DNA of 64,000 nt from Buttiauxella agrestis (GCF_900446255.1 NZ_UIGI01000001.1:3684763-3748762); one strand, 5' to 3'; positions 18,567 to 28,211 are shown, counted from the stretch's first letter. Numbers and translations are program-made. Notes: a model not told the origin generated them from the letters alone.

Positions 18567-18780
18567 CTTTCACCTCTGCTTTCGCAAAGTTTGCCGGTTG
18601 TAATTGGGTCCAGTTAGCGAGCAGCCACTGATTGCACTCTTCGTTCGATGCCGGTTCACAAACTACCTGCCAGCCATCGGGCAAGGCACAGTGTTCAGGC
18701 CATAAGCTGAACTGGCTCGCGGCATTTTCAAGGATGAAAAAACGACTCTGCGGCGAGTCGAAGGGATTACTGAATTCCAT
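18559..18780 (-). CDS. ybdZ: MbtH-like protein YbdZ
   Basis: A 73-residue MbtH-family protein (E. coli 72) with the signature NAASQFSLWPEHCALPDGW and a second conserved tryptophan near residue 55. MbtH-like proteins bind NRPS adenylation domains and aid their folding or activity; YbdZ does this for EntF. The gene overlaps the entF start by 8 bp and starts 17 bp after the fes stop. Confidence 0.95.
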   Translation of the reverse strand: MEFSNPFDSPQSRFFILENAASQFSLWPEHCALPDGWQVVCEPASNEECNQWLLANWTQLQPANFAKAEVKGE

Positions 18781-18797
18781 ACTTCATTCCACTCCTG

Positions 18798-20015
18798 TCA
18801 AAGAGACGCTTTCCAGAGCCAGGCTAAGCCGTTAATCAGCCCGCCCCGCCAGCAAAGCGCATCGTGCCCACCGTCAACCTGACGGTAGAAAACTGCTCGC
18901 TGTGTTTGTTGTAGTAAGGGATAAATTCGTTGATTAACCTGATGGATAAGAGGTTCTCTGACCCCTGCCTCAAGATAGATTCGCAGCGGTTTGTCGCACA
19001 CCAGCCCATCTTCAAGTCGCTGGATTAATTGCCCGCCCTGCGGATTGCTTCCGCGATTAGGCCACCAGTAAGAACCGGACTGGCTCAACACGCAGCCAAA
19101 TTGTTCCGGCCAGTGAAGTGCGGCATAAAGCGAAGAAAGTCCGCCAAAACTTTGCCCGGCCACCACGGTGGTTTCGGGTTTTTCATTCCAGCGAGTGAGG
19201 GTGCACAGGTGCGGTAATAACTCTTCCTGCAACGCCTGCCAGAACTGCGCATTACACGGCAGTTCGTTGCTACGGGTGTCGTTATCAATCACGTCAATCA
19301 GCACGTAAACCGCAGGCGGTAGCGCTCCGGCGTCAGTTTGTGCCTGAAGCGCAGGCCACACCGGCATGCTTTCGGCCCAGAATTGGCCGTCGAGCAAAAT
19401 CGCCAGCGGGCGCTCTTCGGGTTTTGCGTCACCGGTCGCAAAAATCCACACTTTGCGCTGATTTTTCAGACCCGGGCTATCCCAGGTGATGCATTGCACT
19501 GCGCAATGCGGCGTGTTGGGGTTATCCCAGCCAGGCTGCTGTGGTGCGTCAGGAAGATGGAGTGCGGACATCGGATGCCCGCGCCCGCCCAGCCAACTTT
19601 CCGGGTTCAGCGGATCGGCAATGGCTCGCGGCAGCAGTTTGCGCCAGCCTTCACGTAGCGCCATACGCGCCGGTTCGATACCCTCGAACGCTTGCGCGGG
19701 GAAATCCTCTTCGCAGACCGACGGGATAAAACAATAACTGCCGCGCCATGTGCTGCCGAGGCGAGTTTGCCACTGCCAGACATCCGTCCCAGGCACGCGT
19801 TCCAGAGTTTGCGGGCGAGATTTTTGGTGATGGTCGGTCACGCCGGTGATGTAAATCCAGACTCGCTTTATCGGTGAGGTTTTCTCGCAGCCTTGCGGAT
19901 CACGCCACAAAAAACGCACCTCACACTGATTGTCACTTTTACAGGTAACGGCGGGGATCCCTTGCGCCTGTTTTTCCTGCCACCAGCACTCACTTCCTGT
20001 CAGCAAATTTGTCAC
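18798..20015 (-). CDS. fes: Enterochelin esterase Fes
   Basis: A 405-residue cytoplasmic esterase (E. coli 400 by the same start). The N-terminal beta-rich domain (RVWIYITGVTDHH) is followed by an alpha/beta-hydrolase domain with the nucleophile elbow VVAGQSFGGLSS and the C-terminal GGHDALCWR containing the catalytic His. It hydrolyses the trilactone of imported ferric enterobactin so that iron can be reduced and released. The start is GTG at 20015-20013, with aagg 10 bases upstream, and the first residues align with E. coli Fes. It is divergent from fepA across a Fur-box region. Confidence 0.95.
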   Translation of the reverse strand: MTNLLTGSECWWQEKQAQGIPAVTCKSDNQCEVRFLWRDPQGCEKTSPIKRVWIYITGVTDHHQKSRPQTLERVPGTDVWQWQTRLGSTWRGSYCFIPSVCEEDFPAQAFEGIEPARMALREGWRKLLPRAIADPLNPESWLGGRGHPMSALHLPDAPQQPGWDNPNTPHCAVQCITWDSPGLKNQRKVWIFATGDAKPEERPLAILLDGQFWAESMPVWPALQAQTDAGALPPAVYVLIDVIDNDTRSNELPCNAQFWQALQEELLPHLCTLTRWNEKPETTVVAGQSFGGLSSLYAALHWPEQFGCVLSQSGSYWWPNRGSNPQGGQLIQRLEDGLVCDKPLRIYLEAGVREPLIHQVNQRIYPLLQQTQRAVFYRQVDGGHDALCWRGGLINGLAWLWKASL

Positions 20016-20081
20016 TCGAGCATAACCTTATGAAATTATTGATAACGGTCAACAATCTTGAAATATATTGATAATACTATT

Positions 20082-20100
20082 GATAATTATTTTCATTTGC
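20082..20100. promoter_or_regulatory. Fur box region between fes and fepA
   Basis: gataattattttcatttgc matches the Fur consensus at 14 of 19 positions, and a further gataat-rich stretch overlaps just upstream (about 20069-20087), suggesting tandem Fur binding. The 280-bp divergent region 20016-20295 is AT-rich at the fes end and otherwise shows no other recognised element. In E. coli Fur represses both directions here. Confidence 0.8.
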
Positions 20101-20295
20101 AATAGCGTATTTCCGCGCTTTGAGCTACCAGCTTCCGGGTGCAAAAACAATAAATTGCCGAACTTGAAGGCACGATTCCCTCATTTCAGGGCGAATGCTG
20201 GACAGATCCCGGTATGACTAAGTGAAAACCATGCTGCGCCCGATCCCTATGGGAATGGAATGACACCGGGCGAAGCGGAAAAGCAGGCCGCCATA

Positions 20296-22572
20296 ATGAA
20301 TAATAAAATTAACTATTCCCTCGCGATGCTGATTAATCTGGGGATATACGGGGTCGCCCAACCTGCCTTTGCGGCAGATCAAGCAGCACCGGCAACGGCG
20401 CAAGCCGCGGCACCCAGCAACGACGACTCGCTCACTCATGAAGACACTTTGGTTGTTACCGCTGCCGAGCAAAATTTGCAGGCGCCAGGCGTTTCGACCA
20501 TCACAGCAGAAGAACTCAAAAAGCGCCCACCGGCGCGTGATATTTCCGAAATCGTTCGTACCATGCCGGGCGTTAACCTGACCGGTAACTCCACCAGCGG
20601 CCAGCGCGGCAACGGTCGCCAGATTGATATTCGCGGTATGGGCCCGGAAAACACGCTGATTCTTATCGATGGTAAACCCGTGACCAGCCGTAACTCTGTG
20701 CGTCTGGGCTGGCGTGGCGAGCGTGATACTCGCGGCGATGCAAGCTGGGTTCCGCCAGAAATGGTTGAGCGTATTGAAGTTATTCGTGGCCCAGCCGCCG
20801 CACGTTACGGCAACGGCGCGGCTGGCGGCGTGGTGAATATCATCACCAAAAAAGGCACCAACGAATGGCACGGTTCCTGGAACACCTATCTGAATGCGCC
20901 AGAGCACAAAGACGAAGGTTCTACCAAGCGCACCAACTTTAGCCTGAATGGCCCGCTGGGCGGGGATTTCAGCTTCCGTCTGTACGGCAACCTCGATAAA
21001 ACCCAGGCCGATGCATGGGACATCAACCAGGGCCATCAGTCTGAACGTACTGGTATTTACGCCGATACGCTGCCCGCCGGGCGCGAAGGCGTGATTAACA
21101 AAGACATCAACGGCGTGGTGCGTTGGGACTTTGCGCCAATGCAATCTTTGGAACTGGAAGCGGGCTACAGCCGCCAGGGCAACCTGTATTCCGGCGATAC
21201 CCAAAACACCAACACCAACAAAATCGTTAAAGATAACTATGGCGAAGAGACAAACCGTCTGTACCGCCAGAGCTACTCTCTGACCTGGAATGGCGGTTGG
21301 GATAACGGCCTGACCACCAGCAACTGGGTGCAGTACGAGCACACGCGCAACTCGCGTATGCAAGAAGGCCTGGCCGGTGGCACCGAAGGGATTTTCTCCA
21401 GCGATCAATTCAGCGATATCGATCTGAGCGACGTGCTGCTGCACAGCGATGTGAATATCCCGATTGATTTTATCGTGAATCAGAACCTGACGTTGGGCAC
21501 CGAATGGAACCAGCAGAAGATGAAAGATTTGTCTTCAAACAACCAGACCTTTATGGGCGGACCGGTTCCAGGTTCATCCAGCACCGGTCGTAGCCCGTAT
21601 TCCCAGGCTGAAATCTTCTCCCTGTTTGCCGAAGACAATATGGAGCTGACGGACAGCACCATGCTGACGCCGGGCGTGCGTTTTGATCACCACAGCATTG
21701 TGGGCAGCAACTGGAGTCCGTCACTCAACCTGTCGCAAGGTTTAGGTGATTATTTCACGCTGAAAATGGGTATCGCCCAGGCGTATAAAGCGCCAAGCCT
21801 GTATCAAACTAACCCGAACTACATTCTGTACAGCAAGGGTCAGGGTTGCTACGCAAGCAGCACTGGCGTGGGCTGCTACATGATGGGTAACGAAGACCTT
21901 AAGGCTGAAACCAGCGTTAACAAAGAGATTGGCCTTGAGTTCAAAAAAGACGGCTGGCTCGCAGGTGTGACCTGGTTCCGTAACGATTACAAAGACAAAA
22001 TCGAAGCGGGCTATGCCCCTATCGGCCAGACCTCTTCCGGCAAAACCAAGACCGATATTTACCAGTGGGAAAACATCCCTAAAGCACTGGTAGAAGGGCT
22101 TGAAGGAACGTTAAACGTACCGGTTTCCACCACGGTAAGCTGGACGAACAACGTCACCTATATGCTGGAAAGTAAGAACAAAGAAACCGGCGAGCGCCTT
22201 TCTGTTATCCCGGAATACACGCTCAACTCAACGCTGAGCTGGCAGATTCGCCAGGACGTTTCTGTGCAATCCACCTTTACGTGGTACGGCAAACAGCAGC
22301 CGAAGAAATACAACTACAAAGGTCAGCCAGCAACAGGTCCAGAAACCAACGAAGTTAGCCCATACAGCATCGTTGGCATGAGCGGAACCTGGGATGCAAC
22401 GAAGAATGTCAGCCTGACGGCGGGTATCGACAACCTGTTCGACGAGCGCCACTGGCGTGCGGGCAATGCCCAGACGACGGGTGGTGACAATGGTTATATG
22501 TACGGCGCGGGTGCCGCAACTTATAACGAGTCAGGCCGTACTTACTACGTCAGTTTGAACACGCACTTCTAA
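20296..22572 (+). CDS. fepA: Ferric-enterobactin outer-membrane receptor FepA
   Basis: A 758-residue TonB-dependent receptor. A signal peptide ends near Ala26 (AFA). The TonB box DTLVVTA lies at about 50-56, the plug domain carries RQIDIRGMGPENTLILIDG and GNGAAGGVVNIITKK, and a 22-strand barrel ends with a C-terminal Phe (SLNTHF), typical of outer-membrane insertion. It imports ferric enterobactin. I choose the ATG at 20296 because it starts the signal peptide; the frame extends 12 codons upstream without similarity. A 408-codon open frame on the opposite strand is an antisense shadow. entD follows after a short repeat. Confidence 0.97.
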   Translation: MNNKINYSLAMLINLGIYGVAQPAFAADQAAPATAQAAAPSNDDSLTHEDTLVVTAAEQNLQAPGVSTITAEELKKRPPARDISEIVRTMPGVNLTGNSTSGQRGNGRQIDIRGMGPENTLILIDGKPVTSRNSVRLGWRGERDTRGDASWVPPEMVERIEVIRGPAAARYGNGAAGGVVNIITKKGTNEWHGSWNTYLNAPEHKDEGSTKRTNFSLNGPLGGDFSFRLYGNLDKTQADAWDINQGHQSERTGIYADTLPAGREGVINKDINGVVRWDFAPMQSLELEAGYSRQGNLYSGDTQNTNTNKIVKDNYGEETNRLYRQSYSLTWNGGWDNGLTTSNWVQYEHTRNSRMQEGLAGGTEGIFSSDQFSDIDLSDVLLHSDVNIPIDFIVNQNLTLGTEWNQQKMKDLSSNNQTFMGGPVPGSSSTGRSPYSQAEIFSLFAEDNMELTDSTMLTPGVRFDHHSIVGSNWSPSLNLSQGLGDYFTLKMGIAQAYKAPSLYQTNPNYILYSKGQGCYASSTGVGCYMMGNEDLKAETSVNKEIGLEFKKDGWLAGVTWFRNDYKDKIEAGYAPIGQTSSGKTKTDIYQWENIPKALVEGLEGTLNVPVSTTVSWTNNVTYMLESKNKETGERLSVIPEYTLNSTLSWQIRQDVSVQSTFTWYGKQQPKKYNYKGQPATGPETNEVSPYSIVGMSGTWDATKNVSLTAGIDNLFDERHWRAGNAQTTGGDNGYMYGAGAATYNESGRTYYVSLNTHF

Positions 22573-22590
22573 TTACCTCTCCTGAGAGTC

Positions 22591-22620
22591 CCCTCTCCCT
22601 CAGGGAGAGGGTTAGGGTGA
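22591..22620. repeat. PU-like GC hairpin between fepA and entD
   Basis: A perfect 10-bp stem with a single central base (ccctctccct-c-agggagaggg, 22591-22611) is followed by ttagggtga. This is the widespread 'ccctctcc...ggagaggg' type of intergenic repeat. No U-run follows on the + strand, so I read it as an mRNA-stabilising or attenuating hairpin between fepA and entD rather than a terminator. Confidence 0.7.
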
Positions 22621-22634
22621 GGGGGAAACATCTC

Positions 22635-23318
22635 ATGAAAACCCAGCTCACAAATTTCAGCTTCCCCCATACTGGGCAACGAATCGTCCGCGTGGATTTT
22701 GACGCCACAACCTTTCAGCCCGACGATCTGTTATGTCTGCCGCATCACCCTCGCTTATCCAACGCCGTTGTTAAGCGCAAAGCCGAGCATCTCGCAGGAA
22801 GGATCGCGGCATCTGAAGCGCTACGTTTTCATGGCGTAAATGACTATGTGCCGGGAATTGGATTGCACCGTGAACCCTGCTGGCCACCTGGATTCACCGG
22901 CAGCATTACGCACAGCGGCAATGTGGCATTCGCGACGGTGGTGGCTGATTCTGCGGATATGCGCGAGGGAATCGGTATCGACTATGAAGAAATTATTGCC
23001 CCGCACATCGCCGAAGAAATTGATGGTGGAATTATCGATTGCGCAGAAAAAGAACTGCTGCGCCAATCCCCTTACCCTTTCCATTACGCGTTAACCATGG
23101 CCTTTTGCGCAAAAGAAAGTTTATTCAAAGCCATGTTCCGCCATGTGGGTCGTTACTTTGATTTTTCTTATGCATCAATAAGTAAAATAGATGACACGCG
23201 ATTAATCCTGACCCTCAATCATTCACTTGGCCCATACAAAAAAGGCAATACATTCATAGCGATATGGAATAATGACGCAGGTAAATTAATAACGCTAATA
23301 CAGCTTGGGCGGCAATAA
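22635..23318 (+). CDS. entD: 4'-phosphopantetheinyl transferase EntD
   Basis: A 227-residue Sfp-type transferase that moves phosphopantetheine from CoA to EntB and EntF carrier serines. The metal-binding motif GIGIDYE lies at 112-118, and the second family motif FCAKESLFKA (WxxKExxxK type, with Phe-Cys in place of Trp) at 157-166. The ATG at 22635 is preferred over an upstream ATG at 22617 that lies within the repeat region. The ribosome-binding site is weak, as suits a low-level enzyme. It lies downstream of fepA, as in E. coli. Confidence 0.93.
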   Translation: MKTQLTNFSFPHTGQRIVRVDFDATTFQPDDLLCLPHHPRLSNAVVKRKAEHLAGRIAASEALRFHGVNDYVPGIGLHREPCWPPGFTGSITHSGNVAFATVVADSADMREGIGIDYEEIIAPHIAEEIDGGIIDCAEKELLRQSPYPFHYALTMAFCAKESLFKAMFRHVGRYFDFSYASISKIDDTRLILTLNHSLGPYKKGNTFIAIWNNDAGKLITLIQLGRQ

Positions 23319-23412
23319 AAAGAAATCGCTTGCGGTTCAGTAATAAGTGAATGTTATATTCGGAGAACACAACACATATATAACATCTACTATTACAAGG
23401 ACTTTTTGGACT

Positions 23413-24756
23413 ATGGAAAACACGCTTTCCCTCGAATCATTCCTGACCTCTGTTCAACAACGCGATCCAAACCAACCTGAATTTGCCCAGGCAGTACGCG
23501 AAGTCATGACCACGCTCTGGCCGTTCCTGGAGCAAAACCCGCAATACCGCCGTTCGGCACTTTTAGAGCGCCTTGTGGAACCTGAACGCGTGATTCAGTT
23601 CCGCGTGACCTGGGTTGATGATAAGAATCAAGTGCAGGTAAACCGCGCCTGGCGCGTGCAGTTCAGCTCAGCCATTGGCCCATTTAAAGGCGGAATGCGT
23701 TTCCACCCCTCCGTTAACCTCTCGATTCTGAAATTCTTAGGCTTTGAACAAACCTTCAAAAATGCGCTGACCACGCTGCCAATGGGCGGCGGGAAAGGCG
23801 GCAGCGACTTTAACCCGAAAGGTAAAAGCGAAGGCGAAGTGATGCGTTTTTGCCAGGCACTGATGATGGAGTTGTATCGCCATCTGGGACCAGACACTGA
23901 CGTACCGGCAGGCGATATCGGCGTTGGCGGGCGCGAAGTGGGCTTTATGGCGGGGATGATGAAAAAGCTCTCCAACAATACCGCGTGCGTGTTTACCGGA
24001 AAAGGTTTGTCGTTTGGCGGCAGCCTGATTCGCCCGGAAGCCACCGGTTACGGGCTGATTTATTTCACCGATGCGATGCTGCAACGCCACGGCCTGGGCT
24101 TTGAAGGCATGCGCGTGGCGGTTTCTGGCTCCGGCAACGTTGCGCAATACGCCATCGAAAAAGCGCTGTCATTGGGCGCTCGGGTCGTAACGGCGTCTGA
24201 TTCCAACGGAACCGTCGTCGATGAAGCGGGCTTTACCACCGAAAAACTGGCGCGTTTGACTGAGATTAAGTCCAGCCGCGACGGACGTGTGGCCGATTAC
24301 GCCCGCGAATTTGGTCTGAAATATCTCGAAGGCCAGCAACCGTGGAGCGTTCCGGTTGATATCGCGCTGCCATGTGCCACGCAAAATGAGCTGGATACCG
24401 AAGCGGCACGTACGCTTATCGCCAACGGCGTGAAAGCGGTCGCTGAAGGCGCAAATATGCCCACCACTATTGAGGCGACGAATCTGTTCCTTGATGCGGG
24501 CGTATTGTTTGCACCGGGCAAAGCAGCCAACGCCGGTGGTGTGGCGACATCTGGCCTGGAAATGGCGCAGAATGCGGCGCGGCTGGGCTGGAAAGCGGAG
24601 AAAGTGGATATTCGCCTGCACCACATCATGCTCGATATTCACGAAGCCTGCGTGAACTACGGCGGCGAAGAGAAACAAACGCATTATGTTCGCGGCGCGA
24701 ATATTGCGGGCTTTGTAAAAGTGGCCGACGCGATGTTAGGGCAAGGCGTGCTGTAA
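23413..24756 (+). CDS. gdhA: NADP-specific glutamate dehydrogenase
   Basis: A 447-residue enzyme of the Glu/Leu/Phe/Val dehydrogenase family, the same length as E. coli GdhA and very similar. It catalyses reductive amination of 2-oxoglutarate with NADPH. Visible motifs are the catalytic-lysine region LPMGGGKGGSDFNPKG, the substrate loop GGMRFHPSVNLSILKFLGFE and the nucleotide-binding GSGNVAQYA. The ATG at 23413 aligns with the known N-terminus; the open frame extends 22 codons upstream with no similarity. In E. coli this gene is far from ent, so the entD-gdhA junction is a rearrangement breakpoint. Confidence 0.96.
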   Translation: MENTLSLESFLTSVQQRDPNQPEFAQAVREVMTTLWPFLEQNPQYRRSALLERLVEPERVIQFRVTWVDDKNQVQVNRAWRVQFSSAIGPFKGGMRFHPSVNLSILKFLGFEQTFKNALTTLPMGGGKGGSDFNPKGKSEGEVMRFCQALMMELYRHLGPDTDVPAGDIGVGGREVGFMAGMMKKLSNNTACVFTGKGLSFGGSLIRPEATGYGLIYFTDAMLQRHGLGFEGMRVAVSGSGNVAQYAIEKALSLGARVVTASDSNGTVVDEAGFTTEKLARLTEIKSSRDGRVADYAREFGLKYLEGQQPWSVPVDIALPCATQNELDTEAARTLIANGVKAVAEGANMPTTIEATNLFLDAGVLFAPGKAANAGGVATSGLEMAQNAARLGWKAEKVDIRLHHIMLDIHEACVNYGGEEKQTHYVRGANIAGFVKVADAMLGQGVL

Positions 24757-24770
24757 CTCTTTGATGTAAA

Positions 24771-24850
24771 TGGTGGATGACGGCTAACGCCTTATCCACC
24801 CTACGTTTTTCATATTTTCGTAGGTCGGATAAGCGTTAGCGTCATCCGAC
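24771..24850. repeat. Pair of inverted REP sequences between gdhA and opgB
   Basis: ggatgacggctaacgccttatcc (about 24775-24797) faces ggataagcgttagcgtcatcc (about 24827-24847), separated by a ctacg...cgtag spacer. The pair fills the 96-bp gap between convergent gdhA and opgB and ends just before the opgB stop. Confidence 0.9.
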
Positions 24851-24852
24851 AA

Positions 24853-27141
24853 CTAACTTGCCGGAACGACCTTAATATCTTCCATCCCAATCCCCAATTT
24901 GCGCGGTTCATGGCCGAGAATATTGCCTTCATTGGATAACTTCGGCTGCGGCGGAATAATTTCCAGCAGATTGCTGCCCTCCGGGTTATCAAAATGCAAG
25001 GTAGTGGTACTTAATTCTTCGCCAAGCGTGAGTGTCTGCTGCTGGTTTCCTACTTTCACCGGCACCGGCTGGCCAATATTCGGGCCAAACGCTTTAGCCG
25101 TAATGACCAGGTCAAATTTCTCCGGCAGCGGTTCGGCATATTCAATTTTCACTTCCGGTGCCAGATTAGCGTTTGACCAGCGACCCCAGTCTTCCGGGCG
25201 TGAAATCCCGCTAAACTCTTTGACGTTATCTGGCGCACCCGGCACGTTGAAAATAAAACTATCGGCCTGGTAGCGAATGGCATTTTCATCCACTTTGAGC
25301 AACGCGACATTCTTTTTAAAGCGCGTTTTGTCGATATCCTGCCTGGCGAATTCAACCGCATGCTGTTCCTGCTGCTGTTCGATTAAGCGCACCGTAGGTT
25401 GACCACCCATTTGCCCCTGAGCCACGCACAGCCCGGTGGAAAGTGCCAATTTTGAATCCCACAGACGCGCCATTTTAAAACAGCGATCGACCCAAATGAA
25501 TTTATCGTTTTCTTTAAAGTCAGCCAGTTGATAACGCAGCGGCGCGGAATATTCGCTTTCAGGTAACGGCTCGATTTTTTTATCCAGAATACGCAACAGC
25601 AGTGGCATTTTGAAATGTGCGCCAGAGTAGCTGAAGGTATTTTTCTTCTGGTCAATTTCGTATTGAGTAATGGTTTTCGGGAAATTCCACAGATCGATAA
25701 CGTCCGGTTTCCACTCCATCACTTTTTCTTTGACGTTAAGGAATACAGATGCAATCGACTGCCCGGATAAACTGCTGCGCCCTAATCCAAGGTAATTATC
25801 ACCACCCAGAACATCCAGCACCGTCGCTCCGTTATCCAGAGTGCTGCGTTTAACGGGCACCAAATCAGACTGCGGTTTATCACCACGGAGAATAAAGAAC
25901 AGGTTATTACGCTCGTGCTGATTGAGGTATTTATATGCAGTATTGTTCATTGCCAGATGGTCAGAACTCACCACAATCACGGTATTTTTAAAATATGGTG
26001 AGGCTTTTATTTTTTCGATAAGAGCGGCAATATGTTCCTGGCTACAGGCCACTGCGCTAAATGACTGGTTTTCTTTGCCGTCAAAATTATAGCTGCGGCG
26101 TTTGCAGGTTTTTGAGATAAAACCATCCGGGTGATGAGTATCAACCGTGAGCGTAAACAGCGAGAAACGTTTATTCGCTTTCGACAATTCCACATACTTC
26201 TCAAAGACTTCGTCCAGCACCGTATCGTCATAAAAACCCCAGTTGTTGCGGTACTGCGGGTCAGCAACCATGGTTTTCAGCTCTTGCGCACCGTACATGT
26301 GGTCAAAGCCGTGAGATTGTAAAAAGACGTCTTTGCCGGCAAAGCGTAAATCTGCGCCCTGCATAAAATAGTTTTCATAGCCGGACGCTTTCAGGATATC
26401 GCCCAGGCAAATATTCTTCGGGAAGAAACTCGATAACGAAGCGGATGAATTCCCTTCGAACGGTGCAAATAATGGAATGCCGCATTGCGAAGCGACCATT
26501 CCGGCAATCGTGTAATCGGTGCCCGGTAATTGCACGGTATGGCTGAAATCTATTCCTTCATTTTTAAGTCCGGTTAATTCCGGTGCTAAATCAGGGAATA
26601 ATTCGGGTTCGAAATAGGTGCGCTCAAGACTTTCGCCATAAATATAAACCAGGTTGAGTTTTGGATTTTTAATCACTCCCTGCGGAACCTGATAATACAC
26701 AGCGAAGTCGGAATCACCCGAGCGCGTTTGTGATTTCACCAGCTCAGTCACCTGACGAAAAGCCGGTGACGCATCCACCGAGGCCAGCGCCAAAACCAAC
26801 GCCAACAAGCTGTAGCCAAAATGATGCGGATAACCTTTTCGGCGGCGTAAAACCCAGGTCAACGCGCCAAAAACCGCCACCAGCGCAACAAACACACCCA
26901 CGCCCGGCAGGATGTATTTACCTATTCCGGCTCCGGTCATGCTGCTGGTCAGCGTGTACAGTACCGCGTCGTTGATCCCTTCACCGGTAAAGTAGTTACT
27001 GGCAACAAAAGTGACGTTCAGGACAATATACAGACCCAAAATAAGAAGGATGACGCTAAACCACCAGATATTACGTCCAGCTTTAGCGGCATACACGGCG
27101 ATGGCTGCAACAAACAACACAATTGAAAGCATTTCCGACAA
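24853..27141 (-). CDS. opgB: Phosphoglycerol transferase I (OpgB/MdoB)
   Basis: A 762-residue membrane protein (E. coli 763) that adds phosphoglycerol from phosphatidylglycerol to osmoregulated periplasmic glucans. Four N-terminal hydrophobic helices (within about 1-140) precede a periplasmic sulfatase-fold domain with the [16 protein letters not shown] nucleophile region, [15 protein letters not shown] and the metal-site [12 protein letters not shown] use the TTG at 27141-27139: it gives a protein starting [10 protein letters not shown] that aligns with E. coli MSELLSF and has a gaggg ribosome-binding site 7-8 bases upstream. The next in-frame ATG is three codons later. The open frame runs further upstream to 27306 without similarity. 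Confidence 0.94.
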   Translation of the reverse strand: MSEMLSIVLFVAAIAVYAAKAGRNIWWFSVILLILGLYIVLNVTFVASNYFTGEGINDAVLYTLTSSMTGAGIGKYILPGVGVFVALVAVFGALTWVLRRRKGYPHHFGYSLLALVLALASVDASPAFRQVTELVKSQTRSGDSDFAVYYQVPQGVIKNPKLNLVYIYGESLERTYFEPELFPDLAPELTGLKNEGIDFSHTVQLPGTDYTIAGMVASQCGIPLFAPFEGNSSASLSSFFPKNICLGDILKASGYENYFMQGADLRFAGKDVFLQSHGFDHMYGAQELKTMVADPQYRNNWGFYDDTVLDEVFEKYVELSKANKRFSLFTLTVDTHHPDGFISKTCKRRSYNFDGKENQSFSAVACSQEHIAALIEKIKASPYFKNTVIVVSSDHLAMNNTAYKYLNQHERNNLFFILRGDKPQSDLVPVKRSTLDNGATVLDVLGGDNYLGLGRSSLSGQSIASVFLNVKEKVMEWKPDVIDLWNFPKTITQYEIDQKKNTFSYSGAHFKMPLLLRILDKKIEPLPESEYSAPLRYQLADFKENDKFIWVDRCFKMARLWDSKLALSTGLCVAQGQMGGQPTVRLIEQQQEQHAVEFARQDIDKTRFKKNVALLKVDENAIRYQADSFIFNVPGAPDNVKEFSGISRPEDWGRWSNANLAPEVKIEYAEPLPEKFDLVITAKAFGPNIGQPVPVKVGNQQQTLTLGEELSTTTLHFDNPEGSNLLEIIPPQPKLSNEGNILGHEPRKLGIGMEDIKVVPAS

Positions 27142-27393
27142 CGCCTGACCCTCGAAATAAACGCGCTCACTGGCGCTAAGCTGTACCCAGTCATTTCTGA
27201 AGGCTAAATCTAACGTTGTTGTCACATTCCTGCAATTTCCATGACATGAAAGTGTGCTGCATTTCGGAATTGTACGTGTTCTGTTGGCAGATGAGTCAAT
27301 GTTCAATAGCTGGCAGCTATCACAGTCATCGTTAATACAACGATTGGGCGGATTGACCGATGCGCGGCATCAATGATTTAATCCCGTCGCTGT
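27142..27393. other. Intergenic region opgB-ahpC, left part
   Basis: The 434-bp gap between divergent opgB and ahpC (27142-27575) holds no gene that I can support. The left part should contain the opgB promoter on the minus strand. A short frame continuing upstream of opgB to 27306 lacks protein-like character. The right part is covered by the candidate RNA, its terminator, and the ahpC promoter and ribosome-binding site. I could not find a clean OxyR site by eye. Confidence 0.5.
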
Positions 27394-27463
27394 TATGATT
27401 TTTTAAAGTGGAATTGTAACGCGCAACAAATATAGACCACCCGGCAACGGGTGGTTTTTTTTT
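27394..27463 (+). ncRNA. Candidate short RNA upstream of ahpC
   Basis: An extended -10 element (tgttatgat, 27391-27399) is followed about 37 bases later by a textbook Rho-independent terminator (27436-27463). No + strand gene lies upstream for over 2 kb, so the terminator needs another transcript to end. A start near 27405 would give an RNA of about 58 nucleotides with a single-stranded A/U-rich 5' part and an Hfq-friendly poly-U tail. There is no good -35, and I do not recognise the RNA. Confidence 0.35.
27436..27463 (+). terminator. Rho-independent terminator upstream of ahpC
   Basis: The stem accacccg/cgggtggt with loop gcaa-type centre is followed by nine T residues on the + strand. The minus strand has no U-run after the stem, so it acts only rightwards. 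It lies 113 bases before the ahpC ATG and insulates ahpC from anything transcribed upstream, or ends a short RNA. Confidence 0.88.
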
Positions 27464-27575
27464 ACCTGTCGCTCAGGTTGTTAGGTTATACCTTTTGATT
27501 CGATACAGCCTACCCATTAGAACCAAATGCTTATATTCGGTACCTTTCTCCCATCGCAAAACGGAGGAAGTACAG

Positions 27576-28139
27576 ATGTCTTTAATTAATACAAAAATCA
27601 AACCATTCAAAAACAGCGCTTTTAAAAACGGTGAATTCGTTGAAGTTACCGAGCAGGATGTAGAAGGTCGCTGGAGCGTTTTCTTCTTCTATCCAGCTGA
27701 CTTTACTTTTGTATGCCCAACTGAATTGGGTGATGTTGCTGACCACTACGATGAATTCCAGAAACTGGGCGTGGATATCTACTCTGTTTCCACCGACACC
27801 CATTTCACTCACAAAGCATGGCACAGCAGCTCTGACACTATCGCGAAAATCAAATACGCGATGATCGGCGACCCAACTGGCGCACTGACTCGTAACTTCG
27901 AAATCATGCGTGAAGACCGGGGCCTGGCTGACCGCGGCACCTTTATTGTTGACCCACAGGGCATCATTCAGGCTATCGAAGTGACTGCCGAAGGCATTGG
28001 TCGTGACGCATCTGACCTGCTGCGCAAAGTGAAAGCCGCTCAGTATGTGGCTTCTCACCCAGGTGAAGTTTGCCCGGCTAAATGGAAAGAAGGCGAAGCG
28101 ACTCTGTCTCCGTCTCTGGACTTGGTCGGCAAGATTTAA
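27576..28139 (+). CDS. ahpC: Alkyl hydroperoxide reductase subunit C (peroxiredoxin)
   Basis: A 187-residue typical 2-Cys peroxiredoxin, the same length as E. coli AhpC. The peroxidatic Cys47 is in TFVCPTE, and the resolving Cys166 in GEVCPAK. It reduces hydrogen peroxide, organic peroxides and peroxynitrite in the cytosol and is recycled by AhpF. The ATG at 27576 has an acggagg ribosome-binding site; the longer frame from 27495 covers the promoter. It lies upstream of ahpF, separated by a terminator-like hairpin. In E. coli OxyR activates this operon. Confidence 0.97.
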   Translation: MSLINTKIKPFKNSAFKNGEFVEVTEQDVEGRWSVFFFYPADFTFVCPTELGDVADHYDEFQKLGVDIYSVSTDTHFTHKAWHSSSDTIAKIKYAMIGDPTGALTRNFEIMREDRGLADRGTFIVDPQGIIQAIEVTAEGIGRDASDLLRKVKAAQYVASHPGEVCPAKWKEGEATLSPSLDLVGKI

Positions 28140-28162
28140 GTTACCCGCATTATTTCTAATTT

Positions 28163-28188
28163 ATCGGCTGCGCTTGCAGCCGATTTTT
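28163..28188 (+). terminator. Attenuating hairpin between ahpC and ahpF
   Basis: A 9-bp stem (atcggctgc/gcagccgat) with a gctt loop is followed by five T residues, 23 bases after the ahpC stop and 24 before the ahpF start. It should end a share of transcripts, giving more AhpC than AhpF, in line with the known excess of AhpC over AhpF. Confidence 0.8.
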
Positions 28189-28211
28189 CTCGCCATCAGG
28201 GAGATTTACCC

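Noticed and set aside
20218-21444. 408-codon open frame on the strand opposite fepA
   Set aside because: It is fully antisense to the well-conserved fepA gene, and its composition follows the fepA codon pattern; no family resemblance.
22591-22611. Rho-independent terminator after fepA
   Set aside because: The stem is strong, but no T-run follows on either strand, so I list it as a repeat.
27464-27560. OxyR binding site upstream of ahpC
   Set aside because: Expected from E. coli, but I could not find four ATAG/CTAT-type elements at the right spacing by eye; a matrix scan would be needed.
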